Source: Pelethousia sp034928145
GTDB lineage: Bacteria > Bacillota > Clostridia > Christensenellales > CAG-138
Direction: 5' to 3'
Assembly: GCA_034928145.1 (NCBI GenBank)
Contig: JAYFPE010000005.1
Span: 1 to 64,000, forward strand
Length of the DNA stretch: 64,000 nt
Positions within the stretch are counted from its first letter, which is position 1. Every line of letters begins with the position of its first letter. Positions 52,769 through 60,304 of this stretch are shown here, one piece after another. The position numbers and the translations under genes are program-made. The notes under the pieces are model-generated. The model saw only the letters and a list, made by a program, of their open reading frames with translations. It ran no database searches and was not told the DNA's origin.

Positions 52769-52778
52769 CCCATATGCT

Positions 52779-52811
52779 AAGCCCACACCATAAATAATTT
52801 GGAGTGGGCTT
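52779..52811 (+). terminator. Terminator downstream of tRNA-Val
   Basis: AAGCCCAC (52779-52786) pairs with GTGGGCTT (52804-52811), then TGATATTTT follows. It lies 10 bases after the tRNA 3' end. Confidence 0.55.
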
Positions 52812-53200
52812 TGATATTTTATAGAGTAGTTGGCTTCCCAGCCTATGTTCTTTCATCAACTGCATGCTGATTTTGCTTATCGGTCTGTCTGCTTGCCGAC
52901 TAATTTGGCTTGATCTTCTTAAGCGGTATTTTATGATCGCAGCCTCCATATTCGATATTTTGTATATGATTATGGAATGAATTCAAAGGGGCAAGAAGAT
53001 CATAGCCTTTGTCAAACGCTAGGGATGGAAATAAATTCGCAACACTTTTAAAGAGCCATTACCTAGCCATTCATTCGCTTTATCTACTTTTATTTTTATT
53101 ATTCCAAAACATGCACGGAAAATATGATGTGCAACCGCCACATTTCATGTTGTATAATGAATTGTATCATTTGAGCAAATCTCTTTCATTCGGAGGTCGT
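52812..53200. other. AT-rich stretch without a gene, downstream of tRNA-Val
   Basis: The 389-base region is clearly more AT-rich than the backbone. It holds a TATAAT at 53153-53158 upstream of the next gene but no supported gene. Open frames here have no ribosome site or run antisense across the tRNA. The composition and tRNA position suggest foreign DNA. Confidence 0.45.
53153..53158 (+). promoter_or_regulatory. -10 element of the unknown gene at 53201
   Basis: A consensus TATAAT lies 43 bases before the start codon. The -35 region shows only TGCAAC at 17 bases spacing, so the promoter would be weak or activator-dependent. Confidence 0.45.
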
Positions 53201-54247
53201 ATGCTTCTTCATTCCACCACCTTCGAGGAGCGCGCTGAGTTTTTGTACCGCAACGTATTGGACATACCCGCAGGCCTTACCGCGGAGTGCATCGTGCATC
53301 CCGACGCCGAGGTCATATTTGACGGGCTTTTGCATTTCAGGCATTTCCTTCTCGAACTGTTCGCGAGCACCGCAGTGTTTCGCGTGGAAGACGACCTCGA
53401 AAGCTACCATAGGCTTTGGAACAGCGTGCTCTTCCTCAACGTCGCATTTGCGCACGGGGAGTTTTCGCGCGAGGGCGAGCGGGCATATCTAAGCATCAGC
53501 AAGGCACTTATTAAACGGCATTTCAAAAAGCCCGCCGCTTTCTTCATTTTGGCGCTGTCAGGCTTCGGTTTCTATTTCGAGTATTTGAAGTGCGGACAAT
53601 ATGTGGACGATTACAAGAAATGCGACGTGCTGTGCATCTGCAACGAGAACTCGTCGGGCATCATCTCGGCGCTTTCCTATCTGGCCCGACGCATGCCTCA
53701 AGTGGACACGCGCAAGGATTACGCCATGCCCACAGAGCTTTTTTTGAAGGCAGATTACGCCTCATTTCTTGCGGGAACCAGTCCGAAGCGGCAGGATATC
53801 GACCCTCTGCGCGCGGATATCCGCGCTACGGCGGGCGTGCTTTCCTCCGTTTGGGAGAGGCTTGCGTCTTCTCTTTCTGAGCGGGGGCTTACCGCCGCGT
53901 GCAATTTTTGGACGTACTGCACGCCACACTGGATCGTGCATTTCAAAAAGAAGAGCAAAACCATTTGCATATTCACTTTGGCGGCGGATATCGTAGAGTT
54001 CGAGATGGCGCTGCCCTATGATGGGGGCCGTGCGGTGGCGGCGCTCAAGCCCTTATTGAGCGAGGCGGCGCAAGGAGGTCTTGAGGCGCTCGGCTGCATC
54101 AAATGCGGTCGCTGTGACGGCAGCGCCGTGACCATGGCGGACGGACTTTCGCTTTGCCCGCACGAAACTTGGGCGCGGCGGATAAACTTTAAGCTCACCT
54201 CCAATGCGGATGCCCAATCCACGCTCATGCTTCTCGACGCACTGTAA
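53201..54247 (+). CDS. Unrecognised 348-residue protein with C-terminal cysteine cluster
   Basis: The product starts MLLHSTTFEERAEFLYRNV. The middle is hydrophobic but not clearly membrane-spanning (FFILALSGFGFYFEYLKC). A segment WTYCTPHWIVHFKKKSKTICIFTL distantly resembles DUF3788-type proteins. The C-terminus carries CIKCGRCDG and LCPHE, a likely metal-binding cluster. ATG 53201 has GGAGG four bases upstream; the frame is open 64 codons further upstream, but that part is AT-rich and lacks a site. Its codon use is GC-rich like the backbone although its flank is AT-rich. It lies alone between tRNA-Val and an IS256-end remnant. No function is assigned. Confidence 0.7.
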   Translation: MLLHSTTFEERAEFLYRNVLDIPAGLTAECIVHPDAEVIFDGLLHFRHFLLELFASTAVFRVEDDLESYHRLWNSVLFLNVAFAHGEFSREGERAYLSISKALIKRHFKKPAAFFILALSGFGFYFEYLKCGQYVDDYKKCDVLCICNENSSGIISALSYLARRMPQVDTRKDYAMPTELFLKADYASFLAGTSPKRQDIDPLRADIRATAGVLSSVWERLASSLSERGLTAACNFWTYCTPHWIVHFKKKSKTICIFTLAADIVEFEMALPYDGGRAVAALKPLLSEAAQGGLEALGCIKCGRCDGSAVTMADGLSLCPHETWARRINFKLTSNADAQSTLMLLDAL

Positions 54248-54382
54248 GCGACAGTCGAAGTCCGAACTCCCATGTCCCGGTTTGTTTCCCCGTCCTTAAT
54301 GCCGGAAGTGCTCCGCGCGAAAATCTATTCCTAACGGGAAACCTGTGACCGAACGGTTTTCAAAAAAGAATAGAGCACAGCG

Positions 54383-54410
54383 GCATCTATATTGACCTAA
54401 CTTCTCAAAA
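54383..54410 (+). repeat. Solo copy of the IS256 end sequence
   Basis: These 28 bases match the minus strand of 294-321 (upstream end of the IS256 element) with one mismatch. No transposase lies nearby. It is followed, as in the IS, by a stem-loop. Confidence 0.6.
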
Positions 54411-54440
54411 AAGGGCGCTTTGCGAAAGTAAAGTGCCTTT
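54410..54440. terminator. Stem-loop next to the IS-end remnant
   Basis: AAAGGGCGCTTT pairs with AAAGTGCCTTT (one bulge, one G-U) and is followed by CCTTTT on the plus strand. It could terminate the gene at 53201-54247. Confidence 0.5.
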
Positions 54441-54613
54441 CCTTTTGAGCCTCTCACACTTAATTAAACATAGCATTTGCCATATCGGCGCGGGTTTGCC
54501 GCAGGGTACGCCGGCGGGGGGGAAAACGGTAATAATACCACGGTCTAGCTCGGATGAAGGAGGCCCGGGCGTAATAGCAAAATGCCCGATTTGCGGCCCT
54601 GAACGCCAGCCTA

Positions 54614-54647
54614 AAAAAGGCCCGAATGCATTCATAGGGGCCTTTTT
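54614..54647 (+). terminator. Terminator-like stem-loop ahead of the small gene
   Basis: AAAAAGGCCC (54614-54623) pairs perfectly with GGGCCTTTTT (54638-54647). It lies 27 bases before the start of the small gene at 54674 and could act as an attenuator in its leader. Confidence 0.55.
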
Positions 54648-54673
54648 GCGCAAACTATGGCCGGAGGTGACTT

Positions 54674-54853
54674 ATGATGGAAGCGAAATACAAAAGCATG
54701 CACGCCCTGCTCCGGCAAGACCCGTTGGCCAAGAAGTACTTTGATTCTTTGCCGGATTATGTGCGTGAGCAGATCAGCACCAGGGCGGATAGCGTCAACA
54801 GCTATTCAGGCCTAAGGGACTATGCGGAAAACCTACTGCGCGGGGATGATTGA
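54674..54853 (+). CDS. Small conserved-looking protein of unknown function
   Basis: The 59-residue product starts MMEAKYKSMHALLRQDP and includes YFDSLPDYVREQISTRAD and SYSGLRDYAENLLRGDD, helical and hydrophilic; similar short proteins occur in Clostridia. GGAGGTG is four bases upstream. The TGA stop lies inside the stem of the terminator at 54839-54866. No function known. Confidence 0.65.
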   Translation: MMEAKYKSMHALLRQDPLAKKYFDSLPDYVREQISTRADSVNSYSGLRDYAENLLRGDD

Positions 54854-54866
54854 TCCCCGCGTTTTT
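54839..54866 (+). terminator. Rho-independent terminator
   Basis: CGCGGGGAT (54839-54847) pairs perfectly with ATCCCCGCG (54853-54861), followed by TTTTT. It ends the small gene and overlaps its stop codon. Confidence 0.85.
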
Positions 54867-54978
54867 CTATATTAAATAGGGCTGCTTTCGCGAGAAAGCG
54901 CCCACAAACGGCAAAAAGTATAGTATGATGGATACGTGAGCCTGCCGCTTTATACACAATGCTTTGGAGGTGCAAATC

Positions 54979-55266
54979 ATGGACTTCATACAAGAAACCG
55001 GCCGGATATACGGCCAAAACAGCGCTGGCGAAACTGTCGCCGAAATCACCTTTCCCCTGGTAAACCCCAACACGGCGGATATCGACCACACCTTTGTGGA
55101 TCCTTCCCTGCGCGGGCAGGGTGTGGCCGGACAGCTGATGGAGGCGGCTGTGGGTCAAATCCGCAGCCGGGGCCTGCAAACCCGGACAAGCTGCCCTTAC
55201 GCGGCCAAATGGTTTGCCGCCCATCCGGAGCAGGCCGATCTGCTGGCGCAGGATACGCGCAGCTAG
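54979..55266 (+). CDS. GNAT-like N-acetyltransferase (YjdJ/CG type)
   Basis: The 95-residue product starts MDFIQETGRIYGQNS and has the short acetyltransferase core: IDHTFVDPSLRGQGVAGQLM with the acetyl-CoA-binding RGQGVA, then CPYAAKWFAAHPE. This compact form is the Acetyltransf_CG type. Substrate unknown. GGAGGTG precedes the ATG at 54979. Confidence 0.85.
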   Translation: MDFIQETGRIYGQNSAGETVAEITFPLVNPNTADIDHTFVDPSLRGQGVAGQLMEAAVGQIRSRGLQTRTSCPYAAKWFAAHPEQADLLAQDTRS

Positions 55267-55282
55267 GCGCGCCTTCGTAAGC

Positions 55283-55324
55283 AAAAGGCCCCGCGTGCCT
55301 CCAAGGAAGGGCGCGGGGCCTTTT
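55283..55324. terminator. Bidirectional terminator between GNAT and degV
   Basis: AAAAGGCCCCGCG (55283-55295) pairs perfectly with CGCGGGGCCTTTT (55312-55324). It serves the converging GNAT (plus) and DegV (minus) genes. Confidence 0.9.
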
Positions 55325-55338
55325 ATATTTGCCAGTCC

Positions 55339-56193
55339 TCAGCCTTGCGGCGCGAAATAGGCCAGGGCCACCGCGCCGGGGCCGGCATGGGTGCCGATGG
55401 TGCTGCCGATGCTGCAGATAGGCAGGCGTTCCGCCCGGCCCTCCCACAGCTCCCTGCTGTCGTTGATGTACTTTTGCAGCATGGTATCGTCAAGGCCGGA
55501 ATAGGCCAGCATGAAGGGGCGCGAAAAATCGATGCCGCCGCTCTTTTGCACCATCTCCCGCAGCAGGTTGTTGCCCTGCTTGGAGCCCCGCGCCTTTCCG
55601 ATGAGGCGAATCTCTCCCTCCTCCACGGACACGACCGGCTTGATGGACAATAAACCCCCGGCAAAGGCCGTGGCTGCGGAGATACGGCCCCCTTTTTTCA
55701 AATATTCCAGCGTATCCAATAGTGCGATTACGCGGATTTCCCGCTTGGCTTTTTCCAGCTTTTCCACAATAGCGGCTGCCCCTAAGCCCTGATCAGCCAG
55801 CTGCAGGCCGTAGCGGATCAACACCTGCTCGCCGATGCAGGCGCTGTCGCTATCCACGGTGAAGACGCGGCCCGGGAATTCCTTGGCCGCAATCTGCGCG
55901 CTTTGAGCCGTGCCGGAGAGCTTCTCCGAAATGGTAACGCCGATAGGCGTATCCCCGGCCTCGATGATGCGGCGGAAGGCCGCCTCAAAATCCACAGGCG
56001 GCACCTGGCTGGTCTTAGGCAATTCGTCGCTCTCGATCAACTTTTCGTAAAATTCCCTATGGCTGATATCCAGCACATCCCTGTAGGATGTTTCTCCAAA
56101 GTTAATATGCAGGGGCAGAAGGGTAACATCCCGCTCCAACGCCTCATCATAGGGGAAATCCGCAGTGGAACAGATCACAAACTTAACGGCCAT
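55339..56193 (-). CDS. DegV family fatty-acid-binding protein
   Basis: The 284-residue product begins MAVKFVICSTADFPYDEALE and has DVLDISHREFYEKLIESDELPKTSQVPP and FTVDSDSACIGEQVLI, the DegV pattern. DegV/FakB proteins bind fatty acids and present them to a kinase for phospholipid synthesis. ATG 56193 fits the GTGAGG site. It is downstream of marR (gap 38 bases), so MarR may control it. Confidence 0.92.
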   Translation of the reverse strand: MAVKFVICSTADFPYDEALERDVTLLPLHINFGETSYRDVLDISHREFYEKLIESDELPKTSQVPPVDFEAAFRRIIEAGDTPIGVTISEKLSGTAQSAQIAAKEFPGRVFTVDSDSACIGEQVLIRYGLQLADQGLGAAAIVEKLEKAKREIRVIALLDTLEYLKKGGRISAATAFAGGLLSIKPVVSVEEGEIRLIGKARGSKQGNNLLREMVQKSGGIDFSRPFMLAYSGLDDTMLQKYINDSRELWEGRAERLPICSIGSTIGTHAGPGAVALAYFAPQG

Positions 56194-56231
56194 ATTCTTC
56201 CTCACTTTAATTTAATTTAGATATAGATGAT

Positions 56232-56681
56232 TCAGTCGTTTTCACCCGGTAGGCTTTGCAGGTTTTGCGAGATCAGCGAAAGCGAGGCGTACAGGATTTC
56301 GCGCTGATTGTCGGTCAGCCCCTCGCCGCCCTGCCCGACAATGCTTTCCGCCCGCTGCCGGATGAAGCGGGCCGCCGCCTGCCCCTTTTCCGTAAGCAAA
56401 AGCTTGGCGCGGTACTTCCCACTGCCCGCCGGCGCTTCGCGGCGCACATAGCCCTGCGTCTCAAGCTCGGCCAGCGTGCGGGAGATAGCCGCCTTATCTT
56501 CCTCGCAAAGAATGGTCAACTGCGCACAAGTCAGTCCATCGGGATGGCGGCCCAGGTTGTACAGGCACATCGTATGGTTACCCCGCAGACCCTGCTCCGT
56601 CATCTCCAGGCCCTTGATTCTTTGTATGCTTTTATAAATCTGCGTGATCAGCCCCACAAAGGCCTCAAACCGTTCCTCCAT
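56232..56681 (-). CDS. MarR-family transcriptional regulator
   Basis: The 149-residue product has a MarR winged helix: LRGNHTMCLYNLGRHPDGLTCAQL, LCEEDKAAISRTLAELETQGYV and the wing APAGSGKYRAKLLLTEKGQA. It represses genes in response to small ligands. ATG 56681 follows AAGGAGGG. A near-consensus promoter with an internal inverted repeat lies at 56721-56749, which suggests autoregulation and control of degV. Confidence 0.9.
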   Translation of the reverse strand: MEERFEAFVGLITQIYKSIQRIKGLEMTEQGLRGNHTMCLYNLGRHPDGLTCAQLTILCEEDKAAISRTLAELETQGYVRREAPAGSGKYRAKLLLTEKGQAAARFIRQRAESIVGQGGEGLTDNQREILYASLSLISQNLQSLPGEND

Positions 56682-56720
56682 GCGTCCCTCCTTCCCCGCC
56701 CGCCGGGCGGCGCTTGTGTA

Positions 56721-56750
56721 ATTATAGGGTCTAAATGTTGATTTGTCAAC
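56721..56750 (-). promoter_or_regulatory. Consensus promoter with overlapping MarR-type operator
   Basis: On the minus strand TTGACA (56744-56749) and TATAAT (56721-56726) are separated by 17 bases. The -35 lies inside the inverted repeat GTTGA-CAAA-TCAAC, a shape typical of MarR operators. MarR binding here would block RNA polymerase. Confidence 0.75.
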
Positions 56751-56772
56751 AATCTTATGCAGCCAGGCAAGC

Positions 56773-56799
56773 AAAAGCCCCGAAGCCTTAACTCCGGGG
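56773..56799 (-). terminator. Terminator after the sortase remnant
   Basis: On the minus strand CCCCG pairs with CGGGG (longer partial stem through AGTTAAGGCT), followed by CTTTTGC. It lies 24 bases after the sortase stop and 23 bases ahead of the marR promoter. Confidence 0.65.
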
Positions 56800-56822
56800 A
56801 TTGCGTTTGGGATAGGGCGGGC

Positions 56823-57173
56823 TTAGCCTTCCATCACACCCTTGATGATTAAGCGGTGGGTGGCGACACGGATGGGCGTGCAGGTAACCAGGGTGATCTG
56901 TGCATCCTCCGTTTTGTCGAGCACCCAAACATCCTCCGGCTCCACCACCAGGATCTCGGAAACCTTGTAGGTGTAGATTTTATCATCCCGCTCGACGATC
57001 AGTGAATCGCCGGCTTCCAATTCACCCAGCCGGTTAAAAAACTGGCCGAAGGCATAGCTGCGATGGCCGGAGAGGGCAAAGTTGCCCGCCTCGCCCGGCA
57101 TGGCCGTATCCTTGAAATGACCCACCGCATAACGAAGCACGGAATCGTTGGTGCCCTCAGCCACAACCACGTC
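56823..57173 (-). pseudogene. 5'-truncated sortase
   Basis: About 115 codons of a sortase core remain: DVVVAEGTNDSVLRYAVGHF, the catalytic His in FALSGHRSYAFGQFF, Cys in TLVTCTPI and Arg in THRLIIKG. The N-terminal membrane anchor and first strands (about 80-100 residues) are missing. The frame begins directly at the hairpin 57175-57201, with no ribosome site before the GTG at 57170. The upstream DNA is the end of hcp, so the break looks like a deletion that joined the hcp downstream hairpin to mid-sortase. Catalytic residues are intact. It might be translated by readthrough, but a working sortase is unlikely without the anchor. Confidence 0.7.
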
Positions 57174-57174
57174 G

Positions 57175-57201
57175 AGCCGGCCCGCGCAAAGCGGGCCGGC
57201 T
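57175..57201. terminator. Strong stem-loop at the hcp/sortase junction
   Basis: AGCCGGCCCGC (57175-57185) pairs perfectly with GCGGGCCGGCT (57191-57201) around GCAAA. It lies 16 bases after the hcp stop but lacks a T-run, as if its tail had been replaced by the sortase remnant. Confidence 0.55.
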
Positions 57202-57217
57202 ACAAGGCGAGGGAGGT

Positions 57218-58777
57218 TTATTTGAGCAGGTCTTCGAGGTCCTTCTCAGGCGTGGTGATGGGTGCAATGCCATAGTTCTCCACCAGGAAGGAGAGAACAT
57301 TGGGAGACACGAAGGCGGGCAGGGTGGGCCCGAGGCGGATATTCTTCACGCCGAGGTAAAGCAGCGTCAGCAGGATGCAGACCGCCTTTTGTTCATACCA
57401 GGAGAGCACCATGGAAAGGGGCAGCTCGTTCACGCCGCAGTCAAAGGCTTTGGCCAGGGCCAAGGCCACCTGAATGGCGCTGTAGGCATCGTTGCATTGG
57501 CCCATATCGAGCAGGCGCGGCAGACCGCCGATCGTGCCCAGATCCAGGTCGTTGAAGCGGTATTTGCCGCAGGCTACGGTAAGCACCAGGGTGTCGGCCG
57601 GGGTCTGCTCCACAAACCGGGTATAATAATTGCGGCCGGGCTTGGCGCCATCGCAGCCGCCCACCAGGAAGAAGTGGCGGATCGCGCCTGTCTTGACCGC
57701 GGCGATTACCTGATCCGCCACGCCTAGGACCGCATCGTGCCCAAAGCCGGTGGTAACCTCCTTGCCGCCGTTGATTCCGGTGAAACCTGTATCCGCAGCA
57801 TAGCCGCCAAGGGCGAGCGCCTTCTCGACCACGGGCGTGAAATCCCGCGCCTCGTCGATGTGGATAAGGCCGGGAAAGGCCACTACGCCGGTGGTAAAGA
57901 CCCGATCCGCATAGCTCTCTTTGGGCGGCATAAGGCAATTGGTGGTAAAGAGCACAGCGCCGGGGATATTGGCGAATTCCTTTTGCTGGTTTTGCCAGGC
58001 CGTGCCAAAGTTGCCCTTGAGGTGGGGATAGGCCTTCAGTTTGGGATAAGCGTGAGCGGGTAGCATTTCGCCGTGGGTATAAATATTGATGCCCTTATCC
58101 TTGGTCTGCTCGAGCAGCAGCTTCAAATCGAGCAGGTCATGCCCGCTGATTACGATGAAAGGCCCCTTCTCCACGGTGAGCGGTACGGCAGTGGGCACGG
58201 GCGCGCCGTAGGATTCGGTATTAGCCTGGTCGAGCAGGGCCATGCATTTCAGGTTGACCTCACCCACCTTAAGCACCAGGGGCAGCAGCTCCGCCATGCC
58301 CCAATCTTCGCCAATGGCGCGCAGGGCCTCATAGAAGAAGGCATTCACAGCCTCATCCGTATAGCCCAGCACTAGGGCATGTTCGGCGTAGGCGGCCATG
58401 CCGCGCAGGCCAAAGAGGATCAGGGATTTGAGGGAGCGCACATCCTCGTCACCCTCCCATAGCAGGTTCAGATCGTAATTCGCGCCAGCACCCAATGCCT
58501 GTCTTTCGCGCTCGATCACCTCGATATGCCGCGCCAGCGCCTCGTCGTCGAAGCTGACGTTGGTTATGGTCATGAAGAGGCCCTCGATCACAGCCTTGTG
58601 GGTGGAAGCGGTGGGTTGGGCGTTCTTGGCAGCCCGCGCCAGGCCGATCATCGCGCCGGTAAGCTTATCCTGCATGCCGGCTGTTGCGGATCTTTTGCCG
58701 CAGACCCCCGCTTTTCCCTGGCAGCCCACCTGGCCCGCCGTCTGTTCGCATTGAAAACAGAACATCTCCTTCGTCAT
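57218..58777 (-). CDS. hcp: Hydroxylamine reductase (hybrid-cluster protein)
   Basis: The 519-residue protein has the N-terminal cluster cysteines C7, C10, C19 and C26 (MFCFQCEQTAGQVGCQG) and the hybrid-cluster segments HGEMLPAHAYPKLKAY, TTNCLMPPKESYADRVFTTG, CDGAKPGRNYYTRFVEQ and LVLTVACGKYRFN. HCP reduces hydroxylamine and acts on nitric oxide stress. GGAGG precedes the ATG. It follows the Fe-S partner gene by 28 bases. A divergent Crp/Fnr regulator probably controls the pair, as HcpR-type regulators do. Confidence 0.96.
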   Translation of the reverse strand: MTKEMFCFQCEQTAGQVGCQGKAGVCGKRSATAGMQDKLTGAMIGLARAAKNAQPTASTHKAVIEGLFMTITNVSFDDEALARHIEVIERERQALGAGANYDLNLLWEGDEDVRSLKSLILFGLRGMAAYAEHALVLGYTDEAVNAFFYEALRAIGEDWGMAELLPLVLKVGEVNLKCMALLDQANTESYGAPVPTAVPLTVEKGPFIVISGHDLLDLKLLLEQTKDKGINIYTHGEMLPAHAYPKLKAYPHLKGNFGTAWQNQQKEFANIPGAVLFTTNCLMPPKESYADRVFTTGVVAFPGLIHIDEARDFTPVVEKALALGGYAADTGFTGINGGKEVTTGFGHDAVLGVADQVIAAVKTGAIRHFFLVGGCDGAKPGRNYYTRFVEQTPADTLVLTVACGKYRFNDLDLGTIGGLPRLLDMGQCNDAYSAIQVALALAKAFDCGVNELPLSMVLSWYEQKAVCILLTLLYLGVKNIRLGPTLPAFVSPNVLSFLVENYGIAPITTPEKDLEDLLK

Positions 58778-58805
58778 GGCTTTCCTCCTAAATTTATTAT
58801 TTTGC

Positions 58806-59507
58806 TTAATCCAGAATTCGTCCGTCCGTGGAGATGGTGACCACCTGCCAGGGGATGAATTTTCCGCTTGCCTGCAGGGCTTGCTTGGCAGCGGCCTCCA
58901 GGCCGCCGCAGCAGGGTACCTCCATGCGCGCGATGGTCAGGCTCTTGATCTCGTTTTGGCGGATAATCTCAGTAAGCTTCTCGGCATAATCCACGGCATC
59001 CAGCTTGGGGCAGCCGATGAGGGTGGTGTGATTACGGATGAAGCGGTTATGGAAATCGCCATAGGCAAAGGCCGTGCAATCCGCGGCGATGAGCAGGTTC
59101 GCGCCGTTGAAGTAGGGCGCGCGCACCGGCGCCAGCTTAATTTGCACCGGCCATTGGGAGAGCTGGCTCTCCGCTACCGCCGCGCCTTGGGCGGGTGCGA
59201 CCGCGCGCTCGATGGCCTTGGCGCGGGTCCCGGGGCAGCCGCAGGGCACGGCACCGCCGGCCTTTGCTTTGGCGGCCTGGTTCGCCTTTACGGCGGCCTC
59301 GTCATAAGCGGCGGCCTCCCGCTCCACAAAGGAGATCGCGTTTACCGGGCAGGCAGGTAGGCAGTCGCCCAAACCGTCGCAATAATCATCGCGCATCAGC
59401 TTGGCTTTGCCGTTTACCATCGCAATGGCCCCTTCGTGGCAGGCAGCCGCACAAGCGCCGCAGCCATTGCATTTTTCTCCATCTATCTCAATAATCCTTC
59501 TTAACAC
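58806..59507 (-). CDS. Ferredoxin-domain protein partnered with Hcp
   Basis: The 233-residue product has an N-terminal two-cluster ferredoxin: C13, C16, C19, C23 (CNGCGACAAACHEGA) and CDGLGDCLPACPVNA. A linker rich in Ala and Cys follows, then a C-terminal domain (ANLLIAADCTAFAYGDFHNRFI and CPKLDAVDYAEKLTEII, then EVPCCGGLE) common beside hcp in clostridia. It probably delivers electrons to Hcp. The start is GTG 59507 with GGAGGAAG upstream. Confidence 0.9.
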   Translation of the reverse strand: MLRRIIEIDGEKCNGCGACAAACHEGAIAMVNGKAKLMRDDYCDGLGDCLPACPVNAISFVEREAAAYDEAAVKANQAAKAKAGGAVPCGCPGTRAKAIERAVAPAQGAAVAESQLSQWPVQIKLAPVRAPYFNGANLLIAADCTAFAYGDFHNRFIRNHTTLIGCPKLDAVDYAEKLTEIIRQNEIKSLTIARMEVPCCGGLEAAAKQALQASGKFIPWQVVTISTDGRILD

Positions 59508-59568
59508 AATGTCTTCCTCCTTCTTGCTTTTACGGCCTTACTATATTACAATCAAAAAAAGGAGTCCG

Positions 59569-60270
59569 TTGTATTTCCCACGGATCATGAAAAGGATGAA
59601 AGAATATTTGGATGTCATCATGGCCTGCGGCCTCTTTGCGGGCGTGGAGGCCGACGAGGCCGAGGCCATGCTAGGCTGCCTGGGCGCGCGCAAGCTACAA
59701 TTCCGCAAGGGTGAATACATCTTTCGCGCGGGCGAGCGGGCCGAGAGCATGGGCATAGTGCTCGCGGGCAGCGCCTTTGTGGTGCATGAAAGCTTTTGGG
59801 GTGATCGGCACATCGTCACCCGGCTGCATCCCGGCCAACTCTTTGCGGAATCCTTCGCCTGCACGCCGGGGGCGGTGCTGAATGTGGGCATCGTAGCGGA
59901 TGCGCCGGTTACGGCCATGCTCCTCGACGTGCGCCGCGTACTCACCACCTGCCCCAGCGGCTGCGCCTTCCACCAGCGGGTGATCCGCAATCTGCTCTCG
60001 GTTCTGGCGGGCAAAAACCTCGATTTTAACGAAAAACTAACCCATATGGGCCAGCGAACCACCCGGCAGAAAGTGCTCTCCTATCTATCGGCCGAGGCCC
60101 TGCGCCAGGGCCATGCGGCCTTTGACATCCCCTTTAGCCGCCAACAACTAGCCGATTATCTGGCGGTAGACCGCAGTGCCCTTTCCAGCGAGCTGTCCAA
60201 GCTGCAAAGAGAGGGCGTGCTCAGCTTTCACAAAAACCATTTCGAACTGCTGGAGCAAACGGATTTTTAA
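59569..60270 (+). CDS. Crp/Fnr-family regulator (HcpR-like)
   Basis: The product, about 233 residues, has a cyclic-nucleotide-type sensor domain (FRKGEYIFRAGERAESMGIVL, RLHPGQLFAESFAC) and a Crp winged helix (TTRQKVLSYLSAEALRQGH, SRQQLADYLAVDRSALSSELSKL). No N-terminal Fe-S cysteine set like FNR is seen. Divergent from the Fe-S/hcp pair, it resembles regulators that sense nitrosative stress. The TTG at 59569 follows AAAGGAG; ATG 59587 is an alternative start without a site. Confidence 0.88.
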   Translation: MYFPRIMKRMKEYLDVIMACGLFAGVEADEAEAMLGCLGARKLQFRKGEYIFRAGERAESMGIVLAGSAFVVHESFWGDRHIVTRLHPGQLFAESFACTPGAVLNVGIVADAPVTAMLLDVRRVLTTCPSGCAFHQRVIRNLLSVLAGKNLDFNEKLTHMGQRTTRQKVLSYLSAEALRQGHAAFDIPFSRQQLADYLAVDRSALSSELSKLQREGVLSFHKNHFELLEQTDF

Positions 60271-60274
60271 ACAC

Positions 60275-60300
60275 AAAAAAGCGGCATAAGCCGCTTTTTT
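60275..60300. terminator. Bidirectional terminator between crp and mntP
   Basis: AAAAAAGCGGC pairs with GCCGCTTTTTT around ATAA. It ends the regulator gene on the plus strand and mntP on the minus strand. Confidence 0.9.
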
Positions 60301-60304
60301 GCGT

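Larger units (their letters stand above)
54248..54673. other. Non-coding stretch with IS remnant and structured GC-rich segment
   Basis: This 426-base gap carries the IS256-end-like repeat at 54383-54410, a hairpin at 54410-54440, a GC-rich segment at 54486-54600 with nested hairpins (CGGCG...CGCCG enclosing GCGG-GTTTG-CCGC; CGGGC...GCCCG) and a terminator at 54614-54647. The order hairpins-terminator-ribosome site before the small gene at 54674 is that of a leader RNA, but no known riboswitch pattern was recognised. Confidence 0.45.

Noticed and set aside
52725..52949. Minus-strand frame ending in VGMEGLEPPTSSM
   Set aside because: It runs antisense through tRNA-Val; this ending is a well-known artefact of translating a tRNA backwards, and there is no ribosome site.
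54433..54744. Plus-strand frame containing IAKCPICGPERQPKKG
   Set aside because: The CxxC looks zinc-finger-like, but the frame overlaps a terminator and the start of the better-supported small gene and has no ribosome site.
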